A DNA stretch of 64,000 nucleotides from assembly GCA_014189435.1 (NCBI GenBank), contig CP050294.1, forward strand, positions 248,001 through 312,000, given 5' to 3'. Position numbers and translations under genes: made by a program. Below the pieces are notes generated by a model. It was not told the origin of the DNA. It searched no databases and was given only the letters and a program-made list of their open reading frames with translations. Below, piece after piece: positions 8,353-17,121 of this stretch (position 1 is its first letter; each line of letters opens with the position of its first letter). Source of the stretch: Mesorhizobium loti (GTDB lineage: Bacteria; Pseudomonadota; Alphaproteobacteria; Rhizobiales; Rhizobiaceae).

Positions 8353-11007
8353 TCAAATGTCTCTAAGCTGTTCTGCAGCCTTGTCGGAAGGCCGCCTCGC
8401 CGTCAGCACTGCCGCCGCGACGGAGATCGCAACGAGGGCAAGAACGACCCCCAGATCCAGCCAAGGAATCGACAGTCCCTCGGGAGGGGGATCGAACACG
8501 CCGGTCAGCAGCTTGACCAGCATCCACGCCGTGAGAATGCCTGAGACGAGGCCAAAGACCAGTCCGCCAGCGAAGATCAACAGCGCTTCGCTCCACAGAA
8601 ACGCGGCCAGCTGATGCGGCCTGGCGCCGATGGCGGCGAGAATCGCAAACGGCCGCCGGCGCTCTGCGAAACCCAGCGCCAGCATCAACCCGGCGGCCGC
8701 AGCGGCCATGACCACCGAAAAGCCAAGCTCGATCGCGGTGAGCCCGCCCAGGTCGACAGCGGTCAGGCTCGACCCGATGAGATGGGCCGCCTGGCCGATA
8801 TCCCTGACCTTGAGCGAGGGATCGGAGCCAAGCACGGAGGAAACCTGACGTGCTAATGCCGAGGCATCCGACCTCGCCCGCATCAGCACATACTCCGATG
8901 CGTCCGACCCGGTCATGCGCGCGACGTAGGCGGCATTGGCGACGAGGAAGGAGTCCTTCGGCGCTGTCGGAAACTCGCGCGCGACACCGATGAATTTGAA
9001 GGCCACGGGATGGTATTGGTGATCCCGCGCATCGATCAGGCGGAGATTGAGTGTGTCCCCCATTTGCAGCTGGAAATCCTGAACCGTTTCTTCCGACACC
9101 AGGATGCCGTCGGGGTTGGCGGCAAGCTGGGCCAGGGTGTCGGCCGCGCTGCCGTTGCTGAAATACGCATCCGAGAGGCTGGTGGCACGCTGGATGCCGC
9201 CCGGATCGATGCCGAAAAGATCCTGCAGGTCGGCGCCGACATAGGCAAAACGGTGCTGCATCGGCTCGACCGCCAGCGCATCCGTCAGCGCGGCCAGCGT
9301 CGCCCGGTGCGTTCCGGCCGGTTGGTCGGACGTACCGAAAACGGTGACATCGGATCCGTTTGTCAGCTCGGCGTCGATACGCGACTGCGCATTGTAGGTG
9401 GTGTTGAAGATTGCGGTCGATGTGGCAAACGAGATGGCCAGTGCCGTCATTGCGATGCCAACTGTCAGGCGACCCGACTGTCTCGACAAGGTGGCGGCCA
9501 CGATTGGCGCGAGAGGGCCGGCCGCAGGAGTGATCAGCGTCCGCAAGGGCCGGCCGTTGTGCGCGATAACCATGCCGGACACTCTCATGGTCAGGAGCGC
9601 CATGCCCAGCCAGAACAGGGCAGGGGCGATGAAGGCCTTGTAGTCGACCGAGGTTGCCGCCACCCCCTCCGGTGCCAGCACGATCTGGTAGCCCGTACTG
9701 GCCGACAGCCAGAAGAAGAACCCGGCGCCGGCAAGCAGCAGGCAGTCGAGCCACAGGCGCTGCCACAGCGGGACCGTTCCGCGGGTGACGCTATGCCGCG
9801 ACGCGTTGACGTTCAGCCACCTCGCATCGCGCCACGCGGGCAGCAGGAAGGCGACGATGCCCACCAGCAGCCCGAACATGGCAATGGGTAGGATGATCGA
9901 CCCGCTGGCGCTTATCGAGCCCGTCAGGCCGGGGACGGCCAGAGCAAAGAGCAATGTAGCGGCCAAGCCGATCGCGGTGCCCGCAAGCGCCGCCATCACA
10001 GCTTCGCTCGCGGAGAGGGACAGGATTGTTGACATTGTCGCGCCCCGCATGCGCAGCAGCGCCTGCTCCAGGCGCCGGCGTGACGCGCCGGAAGATGTCA
10101 CGGCGAAGGTCAATGCTATGGCCAGCGCAATCCCCGGCAGGCCGAGAAACAGGAACAGGACCGAGGCATAGAGCGCATCCGCGCGGATGGCGTCCAGGCG
10201 GGCGCTCAGATTGTCTGCGATAAGGACCTGGCCGACTGTTCTCGCCTCCAGGTTCCGCTGCGCCCCGGTGACATAAGTATAGGCATTGACAGGGTCGGCG
10301 GGGAGCGCCTCGCGGTCCAGCCGCACATGCCATTGCAGTCGCCCGGTGTCGGGACGCAGCTTCAGCTGCGGGTCGAACAACTGCTGCCACTCTGCCTGCG
10401 GCAGAATAAGCACATTGTCGGGCGGCGCCTGTGGGGCCGCCTGCGGCGGCAAGCCTACCGTCTGGAAGAGGGAATCAGCGTCGGGAAGATCTATGACGCC
10501 CGCAATCTTGATCTCGACCGGCGGCAAGCCGATCCGCTTGATCGACACCAGGTCGCCGGGGCCGACATGCAGGTTGGCCGCCGTTTGTTGGGCGACGAGC
10601 ACGCCGTCCGCCTTGCCGGATAGTGGTCGGACCTCAGCCGGAAAGTCATCGGCGTAGCCGTTGTCAAAGGAAACGACCTGGCCTGGCCCGGTGGTTTGCG
10701 TCGTACCTCCAGCCTGCGCTTCGAAACCCGCGACATCGGCGTAGCGGGCTTGGTGAATAGCCTTCACCCCCGGGGTTTCGACCAGCGCTTTGCTGACCAA
10801 CGCAGGATCGGCGCTGGAGATCATCTGGACCTGCCAGTCGATCGGCACCGCCATGACGGCGCGCGCCGTCATCGATGTGCTGGCATTGGCCAGGAACAGC
10901 GCCATTGCCGCAAGCAGAGCCACCATAACAGCGATGCCTGCCGCCGCGCCAGCAACGCGCAGCAAACGGCGGGCAAGAACGCCCCGAACCCAGAGCAGAA
11001 GGATCAT
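8353..11007 (-). CDS. Large FtsX-family ABC transporter permease
   Basis: This 884-residue protein starts with a membrane helix (about residues 15-40), has a long periplasmic domain to about residue 260, a first block of FtsX-type helices with a further helix group near 400-490, a second periplasmic domain and a final FtsX block (LTAIELGFSVVMAAAAAGLML onwards). Two FtsX repeats in one chain match the LolC/E or MacB-like exporters that work mechanically on periplasmic or lipid substrates. It overlaps the ATPase at 11004-11684 by 4 bases. With two ATPases and an exported protein in the same operon, it is an export or envelope-remodelling system, substrate unknown. Confidence 0.85.
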   Translation of the reverse strand: MILLLWVRGVLARRLLRVAGAAAGIAVMVALLAAMALFLANASTSMTARAVMAVPIDWQVQMISSADPALVSKALVETPGVKAIHQARYADVAGFEAQAGGTTQTTGPGQVVSFDNGYADDFPAEVRPLSGKADGVLVAQQTAANLHVGPGDLVSIKRIGLPPVEIKIAGVIDLPDADSLFQTVGLPPQAAPQAPPDNVLILPQAEWQQLFDPQLKLRPDTGRLQWHVRLDREALPADPVNAYTYVTGAQRNLEARTVGQVLIADNLSARLDAIRADALYASVLFLFLGLPGIALAIALTFAVTSSGASRRRLEQALLRMRGATMSTILSLSASEAVMAALAGTAIGLAATLLFALAVPGLTGSISASGSIILPIAMFGLLVGIVAFLLPAWRDARWLNVNASRHSVTRGTVPLWQRLWLDCLLLAGAGFFFWLSASTGYQIVLAPEGVAATSVDYKAFIAPALFWLGMALLTMRVSGMVIAHNGRPLRTLITPAAGPLAPIVAATLSRQSGRLTVGIAMTALAISFATSTAIFNTTYNAQSRIDAELTNGSDVTVFGTSDQPAGTHRATLAALTDALAVEPMQHRFAYVGADLQDLFGIDPGGIQRATSLSDAYFSNGSAADTLAQLAANPDGILVSEETVQDFQLQMGDTLNLRLIDARDHQYHPVAFKFIGVAREFPTAPKDSFLVANAAYVARMTGSDASEYVLMRARSDASALARQVSSVLGSDPSLKVRDIGQAAHLIGSSLTAVDLGGLTAIELGFSVVMAAAAAGLMLALGFAERRRPFAILAAIGARPHQLAAFLWSEALLIFAGGLVFGLVSGILTAWMLVKLLTGVFDPPPEGLSIPWLDLGVVLALVAISVAAAVLTARRPSDKAAEQLRDI

Positions 11008-11684
11008 GCCCCACCGCCTTGGGATCGCGGGGTGACAAGCCGGCCGTGCTCCATGATCCAGCGCGTCGCCATCCGTGCCGCCACGGCGTCATCATGCGTC
11101 GCGACCACCAGGGCAATGCCCGTCCCGTCAAGAAAACGGAGCACCGTGTCGAAGAAAAGTTGGGCGGTCATGCTGTCCAGCTGCCCCGTCGGTTCATCGG
11201 CCAGCACGAGTTTCGGTCCGATCGAGAGAGCGCGGGCCATGGCGATGCGTTGTGACTGTCCGCCGGACAATTCGTCGGGTAGCTTGTCGGCGAGCCCGGC
11301 GAGGCCGAATGACTCCAGCAATGTCGAGGCAGTCCTGTCCGCGGCCGCCCCTTCGCCGGCAAGGACCATCGGCAGGCCGACATTCTGCGCGACGGTGAGG
11401 GCCGGAAACAGGCTGGGCGACTGGAAGACGAGGCCGATCTGCCGCGGTCTGAGTTCATCGAATGATCCAAGTCCTGGCCATTCGACAGTGCCTGTGGTCG
11501 GCCTGTCCAGCCCGCCGAGGATATGCAGCAGGCTGGTCTTGCCGCTGCCGGAAGGCCCTACCAGGGCGATACGCGCCCCCGAAACGATCTCGCAGTCGAC
11601 ATCACGCAGGACAACGGTTCGACCTGCGTCTGCGTCCTGAAATTCGCGGCCGATGCCTTTGCCGACAACGAGCACCTCATTCAT
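11004..11684 (-). CDS. LolD/MacB-type ABC ATPase (first of two)
   Basis: This 226-residue ATPase contains Walker A GPSGSGKTS (about residues 43-51), the signature LSGGQSQRIAMARAL, Walker B KLVLADEPTGQLD and an H-loop ATHD. ADEPTGQLD is typical of the LolD/MacB/FtsE branch that partners FtsX permeases. It overlaps both neighbours by a few bases and is 226 residues long, standard for the branch. It should form one nucleotide-binding site with the second ATPase or with itself. Confidence 0.88.
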   Translation of the reverse strand: MNEVLVVGKGIGREFQDADAGRTVVLRDVDCEIVSGARIALVGPSGSGKTSLLHILGGLDRPTTGTVEWPGLGSFDELRPRQIGLVFQSPSLFPALTVAQNVGLPMVLAGEGAAADRTASTLLESFGLAGLADKLPDELSGGQSQRIAMARALSIGPKLVLADEPTGQLDSMTAQLFFDTVLRFLDGTGIALVVATHDDAVAARMATRWIMEHGRLVTPRSQGGGA

Positions 11685-12339
11685 CTTCGACTCTCCCGTC
11701 CTTCAGACGGATTACGCGGTCGGCCTTCCGCGCCAGCGCTTGGCTGTGTGTGGCCAGCAATGTCGCCAATCCCGCGTCGCGCCTTGCTTCGAAGTGCCGG
11801 ATTAGCCTTGATTCCGTGTCGGGGTCGACCTCGGCGGTTGGCTCGTCGGCAACCAGGATTGGCGGATTCGCGGCCAACGCCACGGCGAGACCCGCCCGCG
11901 CCGTTTCCCCGCCGGAAAGATGGATGGGAAAGGCCCTGGCGCGGTGTGCAAGCCCGACACTATCCAGCAAGGGGCCGATACGGGCCTCGTCTGGCTTGCC
12001 CGACAGCAGCATTTGCAGGCGCAGGTTCTGTTCGACGCTCAAATGTCCGAACAGATTGCCGGATTGCTGGAGGATGCCAAAACTGGCGGCGCGGATGCGC
12101 GAGCGCTGGGCCTCTGAGCGCCGGGTCAGGCGCCGGCCGGATACCTCGACATGGCCACCGTCGGGTTCGTCCAGGCCTGTCACGCAGGACAGCAGGGTCG
12201 ACTTGCCGCTGCCCGAAGGCCCGACCAGGGCAACGATTTCGCCGGGCGCCAGGTGGAGGCTTACCCCGCGCAGCGCAGCCGTCTCGTCGTCACCAACATG
12301 GAAGAACCGGTAGAGTTCGTGCGCCTCGAGCGCGTGCAT
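11677..12339 (-). CDS. LolD/MacB-type ABC ATPase (second of two)
   Basis: This 220-residue ATPase has Walker A GPSGSGKST (about residues 39-47), the signature LSGGETARAGLAVAL, Walker B PILVADEPTAEVD and an H-loop ATHS. The C-loop (SGGETAR) and the H-loop region differ from the first ATPase, so the pair may form an asymmetric heterodimer. It starts one base beyond the stop of the exported protein gene upstream and overlaps the next ATPase by 8 bases. Confidence 0.87.
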   Translation of the reverse strand: MHALEAHELYRFFHVGDDETAALRGVSLHLAPGEIVALVGPSGSGKSTLLSCVTGLDEPDGGHVEVSGRRLTRRSEAQRSRIRAASFGILQQSGNLFGHLSVEQNLRLQMLLSGKPDEARIGPLLDSVGLAHRARAFPIHLSGGETARAGLAVALAANPPILVADEPTAEVDPDTESRLIRHFEARRDAGLATLLATHSQALARKADRVIRLKDGRVEDE

Positions 12340-12340
12340 T

Positions 12341-12922
12341 TCATTTCCACCGCAATGAGGTGGACATCAGCTGCCACTGGTCGACATTGTCCGCGCCCTT
12401 GGGGGCATAGAGGTCGAGCGTGACCAGCTTGCCGTCCTTGAAATAGAGGTAGCGCTCGTTTTCCAGGCGAACCTGCTTGTTGGTCACCGCATTCGGCTCG
12501 GAGTTCGACGTATAGACGATACGGATCGCGAGCCCCGCCGGCAGCTTGACTTGCTTCACCGCGGTCACCTTGATGGCGCGACCGCTGGCTTCGAGCTTTG
12601 GAACGACATCCGCCTTGACGCTCGCGACGGTGGGGGCGCTCGTCGCTTGCACCACGGACATGACGACCCCATCCAGCTTGTCGACAAAGCTTGCGCCATC
12701 GGCCTTGTCCGACCTTGCCCAGCCCTCCGGCACCTTCATGGTGAAGCCTTGCGGCGAGGCATAGTCGATAAAGACCTGGGAATCAGGAATGTCACCGGGC
12801 GGGTTTTTCTCGGCCGGAACCGCCGTTTCCGCAGCGACTGCTGCGGAAATACCGACCACCCCCGTTACATTCGCCAGTCCAAGTGTCATCGCGACCATCA
12901 CTGTCGGCAGGATGTGTTTCAT
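12341..12922 (-). CDS. Exported protein of the FtsX-type ABC operon
   Basis: This 193-residue protein has a signal peptide ending about residue 30 (AAVAAE). The mature part is a beta-rich domain with FIDYASPQGFTMKVPEGWARSD and ends YFKDGKLVTLDLYAPKGADN, like PsbP-like or lipoprotein-type domains that follow an envelope transporter. It is the first gene of the four-gene operon and starts 116 bases from the sensor kinase stop. I do not recognise a named family. It may be the periplasmic partner or cargo of the FtsX transporter. Confidence 0.75.
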   Translation of the reverse strand: MKHILPTVMVAMTLGLANVTGVVGISAAVAAETAVPAEKNPPGDIPDSQVFIDYASPQGFTMKVPEGWARSDKADGASFVDKLDGVVMSVVQATSAPTVASVKADVVPKLEASGRAIKVTAVKQVKLPAGLAIRIVYTSNSEPNAVTNKQVRLENERYLYFKDGKLVTLDLYAPKGADNVDQWQLMSTSLRWK

Positions 12923-13038
12923 TGTTGCGGCCTTTCCCGATTAAAGTGCATTGCGTCCAAACTAACGCAGCAAGCTTACGAGCAGGTCGCCGCGCTCATA
13001 CCGATCTGTAAGTTTCCAGAAACACTTGCCGGGTCTCT
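12923..13038 (-). promoter_or_regulatory. Intergenic promoter region of the FtsX ABC operon, CTTACAGAT motif
   Basis: These 116 bases separate the sensor kinase stop from the ABC operon. On the minus strand they contain CTTACAGAT (13004-13012). The same nine bases occur at 16453-16461 in front of the small exported protein gene at 16305. Both sites flank the two-component genes, so this could be the response regulator's box. The evidence is two copies only. Confidence 0.3.
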
Positions 13039-14412
13039 TCAGGCCGCGGTTTCAGCGGCAGGGAAGGTCACGACAACCGCTAGGCCTGGCCGGCAATCTT
13101 CGAGAATGATGGTGGCGTTGTGTAAATCGGCTATGGCTCGAACGAGGCTAAGCCCAAGGCCGCTGCCGGGCGTAGAGCGGCTTGTGTCAAGTCGATAGAG
13201 CCGTTGAAAAACCTTGTCGTGCTCTTCGGCCGGTATTCCTGGGCCATTGTCAGCAACCGTTGCCACCACGCTGCCGCCACGACGGCGGGTAGATAGGTTG
13301 ATAAGCGTGCCGTTGGGACAATGTCGCAAGGCATTCTCGACCAGATTGGCAAACAGTTGCGCCAGCAGTTCCCGATCGCCGTGGATCTGGGCGGTCCCGG
13401 CGGCCTTGGCGCTTGCGAGCGACAACGACTTTGCGTCGTCTTCCGCAACGCTTGTGTAAACGTCCGCTATAGCGCCGACAATCTCGTCGAGATCCACGCG
13501 TTCAAACCGGGCCTTGCGGGCGCCAGCCTCGATCTGGGCGATGCGCAGGAGCGCGTCGAAGGTCTCGTTGATTTCATGGCTTTCGGCGAGCGCCTCCCCA
13601 ACTTCCGCCTCTACCGTCTGGCCCGATTCGGTTTTCTCCATCGCGACGTTGAGGATCATCTGCAGGCGGTTGAGCGGCGTCTTGAGATCATGGGCAATGT
13701 TGGCACTGACCTGCTTCATGCCATCGACAAGGGCCGACAGGCGGTCGAGAGCGGCGTTGATCTGGGTCGAAACATCATCGATGTCGTCCCCGTTGCCAAT
13801 CAGCGGAATACGGGCGCTAAGCCGGCCATGCGAGACGTCAACCATCGTTGCGGCAATACCATCCAGGCGGCGCTGGACGCGGGACGCGAGCAGCGCGCCG
13901 CCGGTGATGGCCAACCCCGTGATGAGGACCGTTCCCCAGCCGAAGCTCATCAGCGCGATCTCTTCCAGATCCTCGGTTTCGGACAGGCTGAAGGCGACCG
14001 TCAGCCTGTTCCCACCGATCTTACCCGAATAGGCCCTGTAGCGGGCATCGGCCGCCACGCCAGGCCCCGGTGCCCCAATAATCGAGAACCCCTCCGGAAG
14101 CGCCGTTGCGAGAAAATTGCCGGCCAGATGGCGGCCATCCGGGCCGGTGAGTGAAAACAGCTGCTCGTTGCGCGAACTCAGGTTGGCATGGCTGTCGACC
14201 GCGGCAGTCAGATCTTCCAGGTCATTCTCTGCATAGGTTGCCGCCACCACCGAATAGGTTTCCCTAATGGACCCGTCGAGGCGATCTGCGAGATTGACGC
14301 TCATCAGGCGATAGACAATCCCGCCCGAGAACACGAAAGCCAGCACGAACAGGAAGGCAAACGTCAAGGCCAGCCGGAACGGGGTGCTGCGCAGCAGGCT
14401 AAACCGGCGCAT
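13039..14412 (-). CDS. Sensor histidine kinase
   Basis: This 457-residue kinase has a first membrane helix at about residues 12-34, a periplasmic sensor region of about 115 residues, a second helix at about 152-176, a HAMP domain, the phospho-acceptor His241 in NIAHDLKTPLNRL, an N-box (NLVENALRHCPNG), and a G-box with DNGPGI and GSGLGLSLVRAIADLH. I start it at the ATG at 14412, which overlaps the regulator gene's end by 14 bases. It is cotranscribed with the response regulator and lies directly upstream of the FtsX-type ABC operon, its probable target. Confidence 0.88.
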   Translation of the reverse strand: MRRFSLLRSTPFRLALTFAFLFVLAFVFSGGIVYRLMSVNLADRLDGSIRETYSVVAATYAENDLEDLTAAVDSHANLSSRNEQLFSLTGPDGRHLAGNFLATALPEGFSIIGAPGPGVAADARYRAYSGKIGGNRLTVAFSLSETEDLEEIALMSFGWGTVLITGLAITGGALLASRVQRRLDGIAATMVDVSHGRLSARIPLIGNGDDIDDVSTQINAALDRLSALVDGMKQVSANIAHDLKTPLNRLQMILNVAMEKTESGQTVEAEVGEALAESHEINETFDALLRIAQIEAGARKARFERVDLDEIVGAIADVYTSVAEDDAKSLSLASAKAAGTAQIHGDRELLAQLFANLVENALRHCPNGTLINLSTRRRGGSVVATVADNGPGIPAEEHDKVFQRLYRLDTSRSTPGSGLGLSLVRAIADLHNATIILEDCRPGLAVVVTFPAAETAA

Positions 14413-15076
14413 GCAGGCTGTAGCCGGTGTTGCGCACGGTGTGGATGAGAGGGGGATCAAAGGGCTTGTCGATCTTGGCCCGCAGCCGGCTGATGTGGGT
14501 TTCGACCACGCTGGTCTTGGGATCGAAATGGAAATCCCAGACGCGCTCGAGCAGCATCGTTCGGGTGATAACCCGTCCTTCCCCGCGGATCAGGACCTCC
14601 AGCAGGCTGAATTCCCGCGGCTGCAGGTCGATTGTCTGACCCTGCCGGGTCACACGGCGCATGATCAGGTCCATCTCGAGATCGGCAACCCGCAGGATGG
14701 TTTTCTGTTCGTGCGCTGCCGGCCGGCGCCCAAGGGCATGAATGCGAGCGAGCAGCTCGGAAAAGGCAAAGGGCTTGACCAGGTAATCGTCACCGCCGGC
14801 TTCGAGGCCTTCGACACGGTCGTCGACGCCCCCGACCGAGGTCAAAAAAATCGTCGGTGTACGAACGCCAGCCGCGCGGGCGGCCCGGACCATCGAGAGG
14901 CCGTCCAGGCCAGGAACCATCCGGTCCGCCACGATCACATCGTAGGCGTCCCGTGTTGCTGCGAACAAGGCGTCGTGCCCGTCATTCAAAACATCGCAAA
15001 CGTGGCCGGCCTCGGATAGGCCCTTCAATATATATTGGGCCGTCCTCACGTCATCCTCCAGGAGGAGTATCCGCAT
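14399..15076 (-). CDS. OmpR/PhoB-type response regulator
   Basis: This 225-residue regulator has a receiver domain with acidic pocket Glu7-Asp8-Asp9, phospho-acceptor Asp51, Thr79 and Lys101 (YLVKPF), then a winged-helix DNA-binding domain to the end (THISRLRAKIDKPF, HTVRNTGYSL). The start has an AAGGAG ribosome-binding site and on the minus strand a TATTATACT-like -10 element upstream (about 15112-15122). It forms a pair with the sensor kinase and probably acts on the ABC operon and the genes at 15-16 kb. Confidence 0.9.
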   Translation of the reverse strand: MRILLLEDDVRTAQYILKGLSEAGHVCDVLNDGHDALFAATRDAYDVIVADRMVPGLDGLSMVRAARAAGVRTPTIFLTSVGGVDDRVEGLEAGGDDYLVKPFAFSELLARIHALGRRPAAHEQKTILRVADLEMDLIMRRVTRQGQTIDLQPREFSLLEVLIRGEGRVITRTMLLERVWDFHFDPKTSVVETHISRLRAKIDKPFDPPLIHTVRNTGYSLHAPV

Positions 15077-15160
15077 CTTTTTGAAACTCCTTTATATATT
15101 TACTGAGCTAAGTATAATACGCCCGACGGCGATGCGTCTCTTAAAATGGAAAAAGTAAAT

Positions 15161-15187
15161 CGATGGTGGCGTTACGGGCCACCATCG
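15161..15187 (-). terminator. Rho-independent terminator after the COG4705 gene
   Basis: CGATGGTGGC and GCCACCATCG form a perfect 10-base stem with a 7-base loop. On the minus strand the stem is followed by a T-rich stretch (ATTTACTTTTTCC). It lies about 30 bases after the stop of the COG4705 gene and upstream of the response regulator promoter. Confidence 0.7.
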
Positions 15188-15215
15188 AGCGCGAGGTTAC
15201 GCCTTCAGGTAGGCT

Positions 15216-16010
15216 TTAGTTGGGTTCGAGCACAACTTGTTCGGCCGGAACGGAACCTCTCTTCATGCTCATGTAAAGGACCAGCGCGACAATACAGCCA
15301 AGGAAAATGACGCTTGTCACGGTAGTCCCAAAGCCCAAGCCGCCATATTCACGCGGTTGCGAAAGCAGATCTCCAAACGACGCACCCAAGGGCCGCGTCA
15401 GGATATAGGCTAGCCAGAAGGCGAGGATGCCGTTGAACTTGAGGACGTAGTAGGCAAACGTGATCAGCGCGATCACGCCCCCGAACAGCAGGCCGGTGGT
15501 CAGGTAGCCCATGTCGAAGGTTTCGGCGACCAGGTCGCCCGCCGCCGTGCCCAGCGAGAACGTGAACAGGATCGCCAGCCAGTAGAAGGCTTCGCGTCGT
15601 GTCGTGGTGATGCTGTGAATCGAGAGGGTTCGTTCGCTGGCATACCAGACCGCGAATGTGGCAGCGAGCGCTATGCTGAACGCGATCGTCGTGGTTTCGA
15701 GCCGCACGCCGAAGTTATCGACGAGGTTGTCGGTGACCAAGGTTCCCACCACGCTGATGAGCACAACTGCCAGCCAGTAAGCCCATGGTACATAGCGTTT
15801 GTGCGCGAATTGGAGAACCAGGGCGACCAACAGGACACCGGTCATGATGAGCGAGGTGGCGGTGAGGCCAAGACCGAGATTGACGGCGAGATAGTCGGCG
15901 GCCGTTTCACCCATGGTCACGGCCATGAGTTTGATCAGCCAGAAGTCGACCGTGACCTCGGGCACCCGGTTGGCGGGCGTTGGCGCGGGCAGAGTGGCGG
16001 GGAGGGGCAT
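15216..16010 (-). CDS. COG4705-type membrane protein with internal duplication
   Basis: This 264-residue protein has about eight membrane helices and an internal repeat. KLMAVTMGETAADYLAVN and the later FTFSLGTAAGDLVAETFD align. Each repeat is followed by a second similar motif: VVGTLVTDNL in the first and GASFGDLL in the second. The repeated small-residue G(E/T)xxxD motifs inside helices suggest a cation- or proton-conducting path, but the family (COG4705) has no settled function. It has its own terminator downstream and lies beside the two-component genes. Confidence 0.75.
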   Translation of the reverse strand: MPLPATLPAPTPANRVPEVTVDFWLIKLMAVTMGETAADYLAVNLGLGLTATSLIMTGVLLVALVLQFAHKRYVPWAYWLAVVLISVVGTLVTDNLVDNFGVRLETTTIAFSIALAATFAVWYASERTLSIHSITTTRREAFYWLAILFTFSLGTAAGDLVAETFDMGYLTTGLLFGGVIALITFAYYVLKFNGILAFWLAYILTRPLGASFGDLLSQPREYGGLGFGTTVTSVIFLGCIVALVLYMSMKRGSVPAEQVVLEPN

Positions 16011-16047
16011 GGGTCTATCCTGTGGTTGGCTGTGCGTCGTTTCCGGG

Positions 16048-16305
16048 CTACTTGCCCATGACCTTCATCGCCTGGGCGAAAAAATCGTCGGCGCGTTTAT
16101 CGTCGTCCGCGTTACAGCGCTCGATGCCCTTGGTCTCCAGATCGGTAATCTTGGCCTTGTCGGCATCACTCACCTTGGCTTTGTCTTCAGCTGCACGCAG
16201 CGACTTGAGGGCTTCCTCACAAGGCACGTTGGCCGCGAATGCAGACGGTGCCTGGCTGGCGAGGATTAGTGTGCCCAAGGCGAGGACGAGGGTTCGGGTC
16301 TTCAT
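16048..16305 (-). CDS. Small exported helical protein
   Basis: This 85-residue protein has a signal peptide (MKTRTLVLALGTLILASQAPSAFA) and a short alpha-helical mature part with two Cys residues (VPCEEALKSL and IERCNADDD) that may form a disulfide. An AAGGAG ribosome-binding site lies 7 bases before the ATG at 16305. It ends 37 bases before the COG4705 gene and is probably cotranscribed with it. I do not recognise a named family. Confidence 0.7.
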   Translation of the reverse strand: MKTRTLVLALGTLILASQAPSAFAANVPCEEALKSLRAAEDKAKVSDADKAKITDLETKGIERCNADDDKRADDFFAQAMKVMGK

Positions 16306-16559
16306 GCGCAATCTCCTTGTTTTGGCCGGTCACCGCCGACCTGGGTGCCTTTCGGTGAGCCGAAAGCAGTTGCCATGATAGGGAAGGGACTTCACCTCAA
16401 CCTGTCTGCAAAATTACGGTTTTGTAATAATGCACGTGGCAGCACTTTACATATCTGTAAGAATTTGGACAAATGGCAGACATCACCAGGGTATAGATTG
16501 ATAACGAGTGCCGTCAATTCGGTGCCTTAGTCGCCGTTTTTAAGTCGCCTCGGTGAGAG
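16306..16559. promoter_or_regulatory. Divergent intergenic region with TGTAA-type repeats
   Basis: This AT-richer region separates two divergent small exported genes. It contains ATCTGTAAG (16453-16461), shared with the FtsX operon promoter, and TTACGGTTTTGTAA (16421-16434), a short palindrome-like element. Also present is CACTTTAC (16444-16451), which resembles half of the T4SS box at 30152. These are candidate regulator sites only. Confidence 0.3.
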
Positions 16560-16976
16560 ATGTTGAACACGTCCAGAACGATACGTTTCGGGATTGCTAC
16601 CATGGCATCCGCATTTTTGGCGCCTGCCGGATACTCCCGGTCGGCGGAAAACGCCCGCCCGAAGCTCTGCGCGCCGTTGGTCGTCAAGGAATGCTACGTG
16701 GGCTATGTCACGCCCGCAGGAGCTCTGCTGGTGCTCCTCTCCACAAAAGACAATGATCCGCTTGTGAGCCTTGAAGTACCGGTGTCTTCCGCCAGCCCGG
16801 ACGCTCCGTTTGCTCCGCTCGACCTGTCAAAACAGATCGGCAGCATCGTCATGCTCGACGCGGTGGGGACGCACGCCATCTATTCGGCTCGGATTGTCTC
16901 GACCGCCGACCCGATATTCACCGCGCTTTACATGGCTACCATTTTGAAAGTTCCCGCTGACGAGCCGCAGCAATGA
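16560..16976 (+). CDS. Putative small exported protein
   Basis: This 138-residue frame begins with a short hydrophobic stretch (IATMASAFLAPAGYS) and then a compact domain (CAPLVVKECYVGYVTPAGALLVLLSTKDNDP) with hydrophobic strands and two Cys residues. It points away from the T4SS genes and toward the virD4 end. Codon use looks like neighbouring genes. No family is recognised, so it is kept as a hypothetical protein. Confidence 0.5.
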   Translation: MLNTSRTIRFGIATMASAFLAPAGYSRSAENARPKLCAPLVVKECYVGYVTPAGALLVLLSTKDNDPLVSLEVPVSSASPDAPFAPLDLSKQIGSIVMLDAVGTHAIYSARIVSTADPIFTALYMATILKVPADEPQQ

Positions 16977-17121
16977 ATGCGCAACGCAGGGCACGAGGAA
17001 CGCGACGCCAAGGTTCATCTCACCTTGACGCAACAGCGATTCCGTGGCTGCTGGCGCACCAAATGCGGCCTGTGCGGTTGGGCGGGAGGCTCGTTGTCGG
17101 CGATCGCCGTAGATTGCTCGG

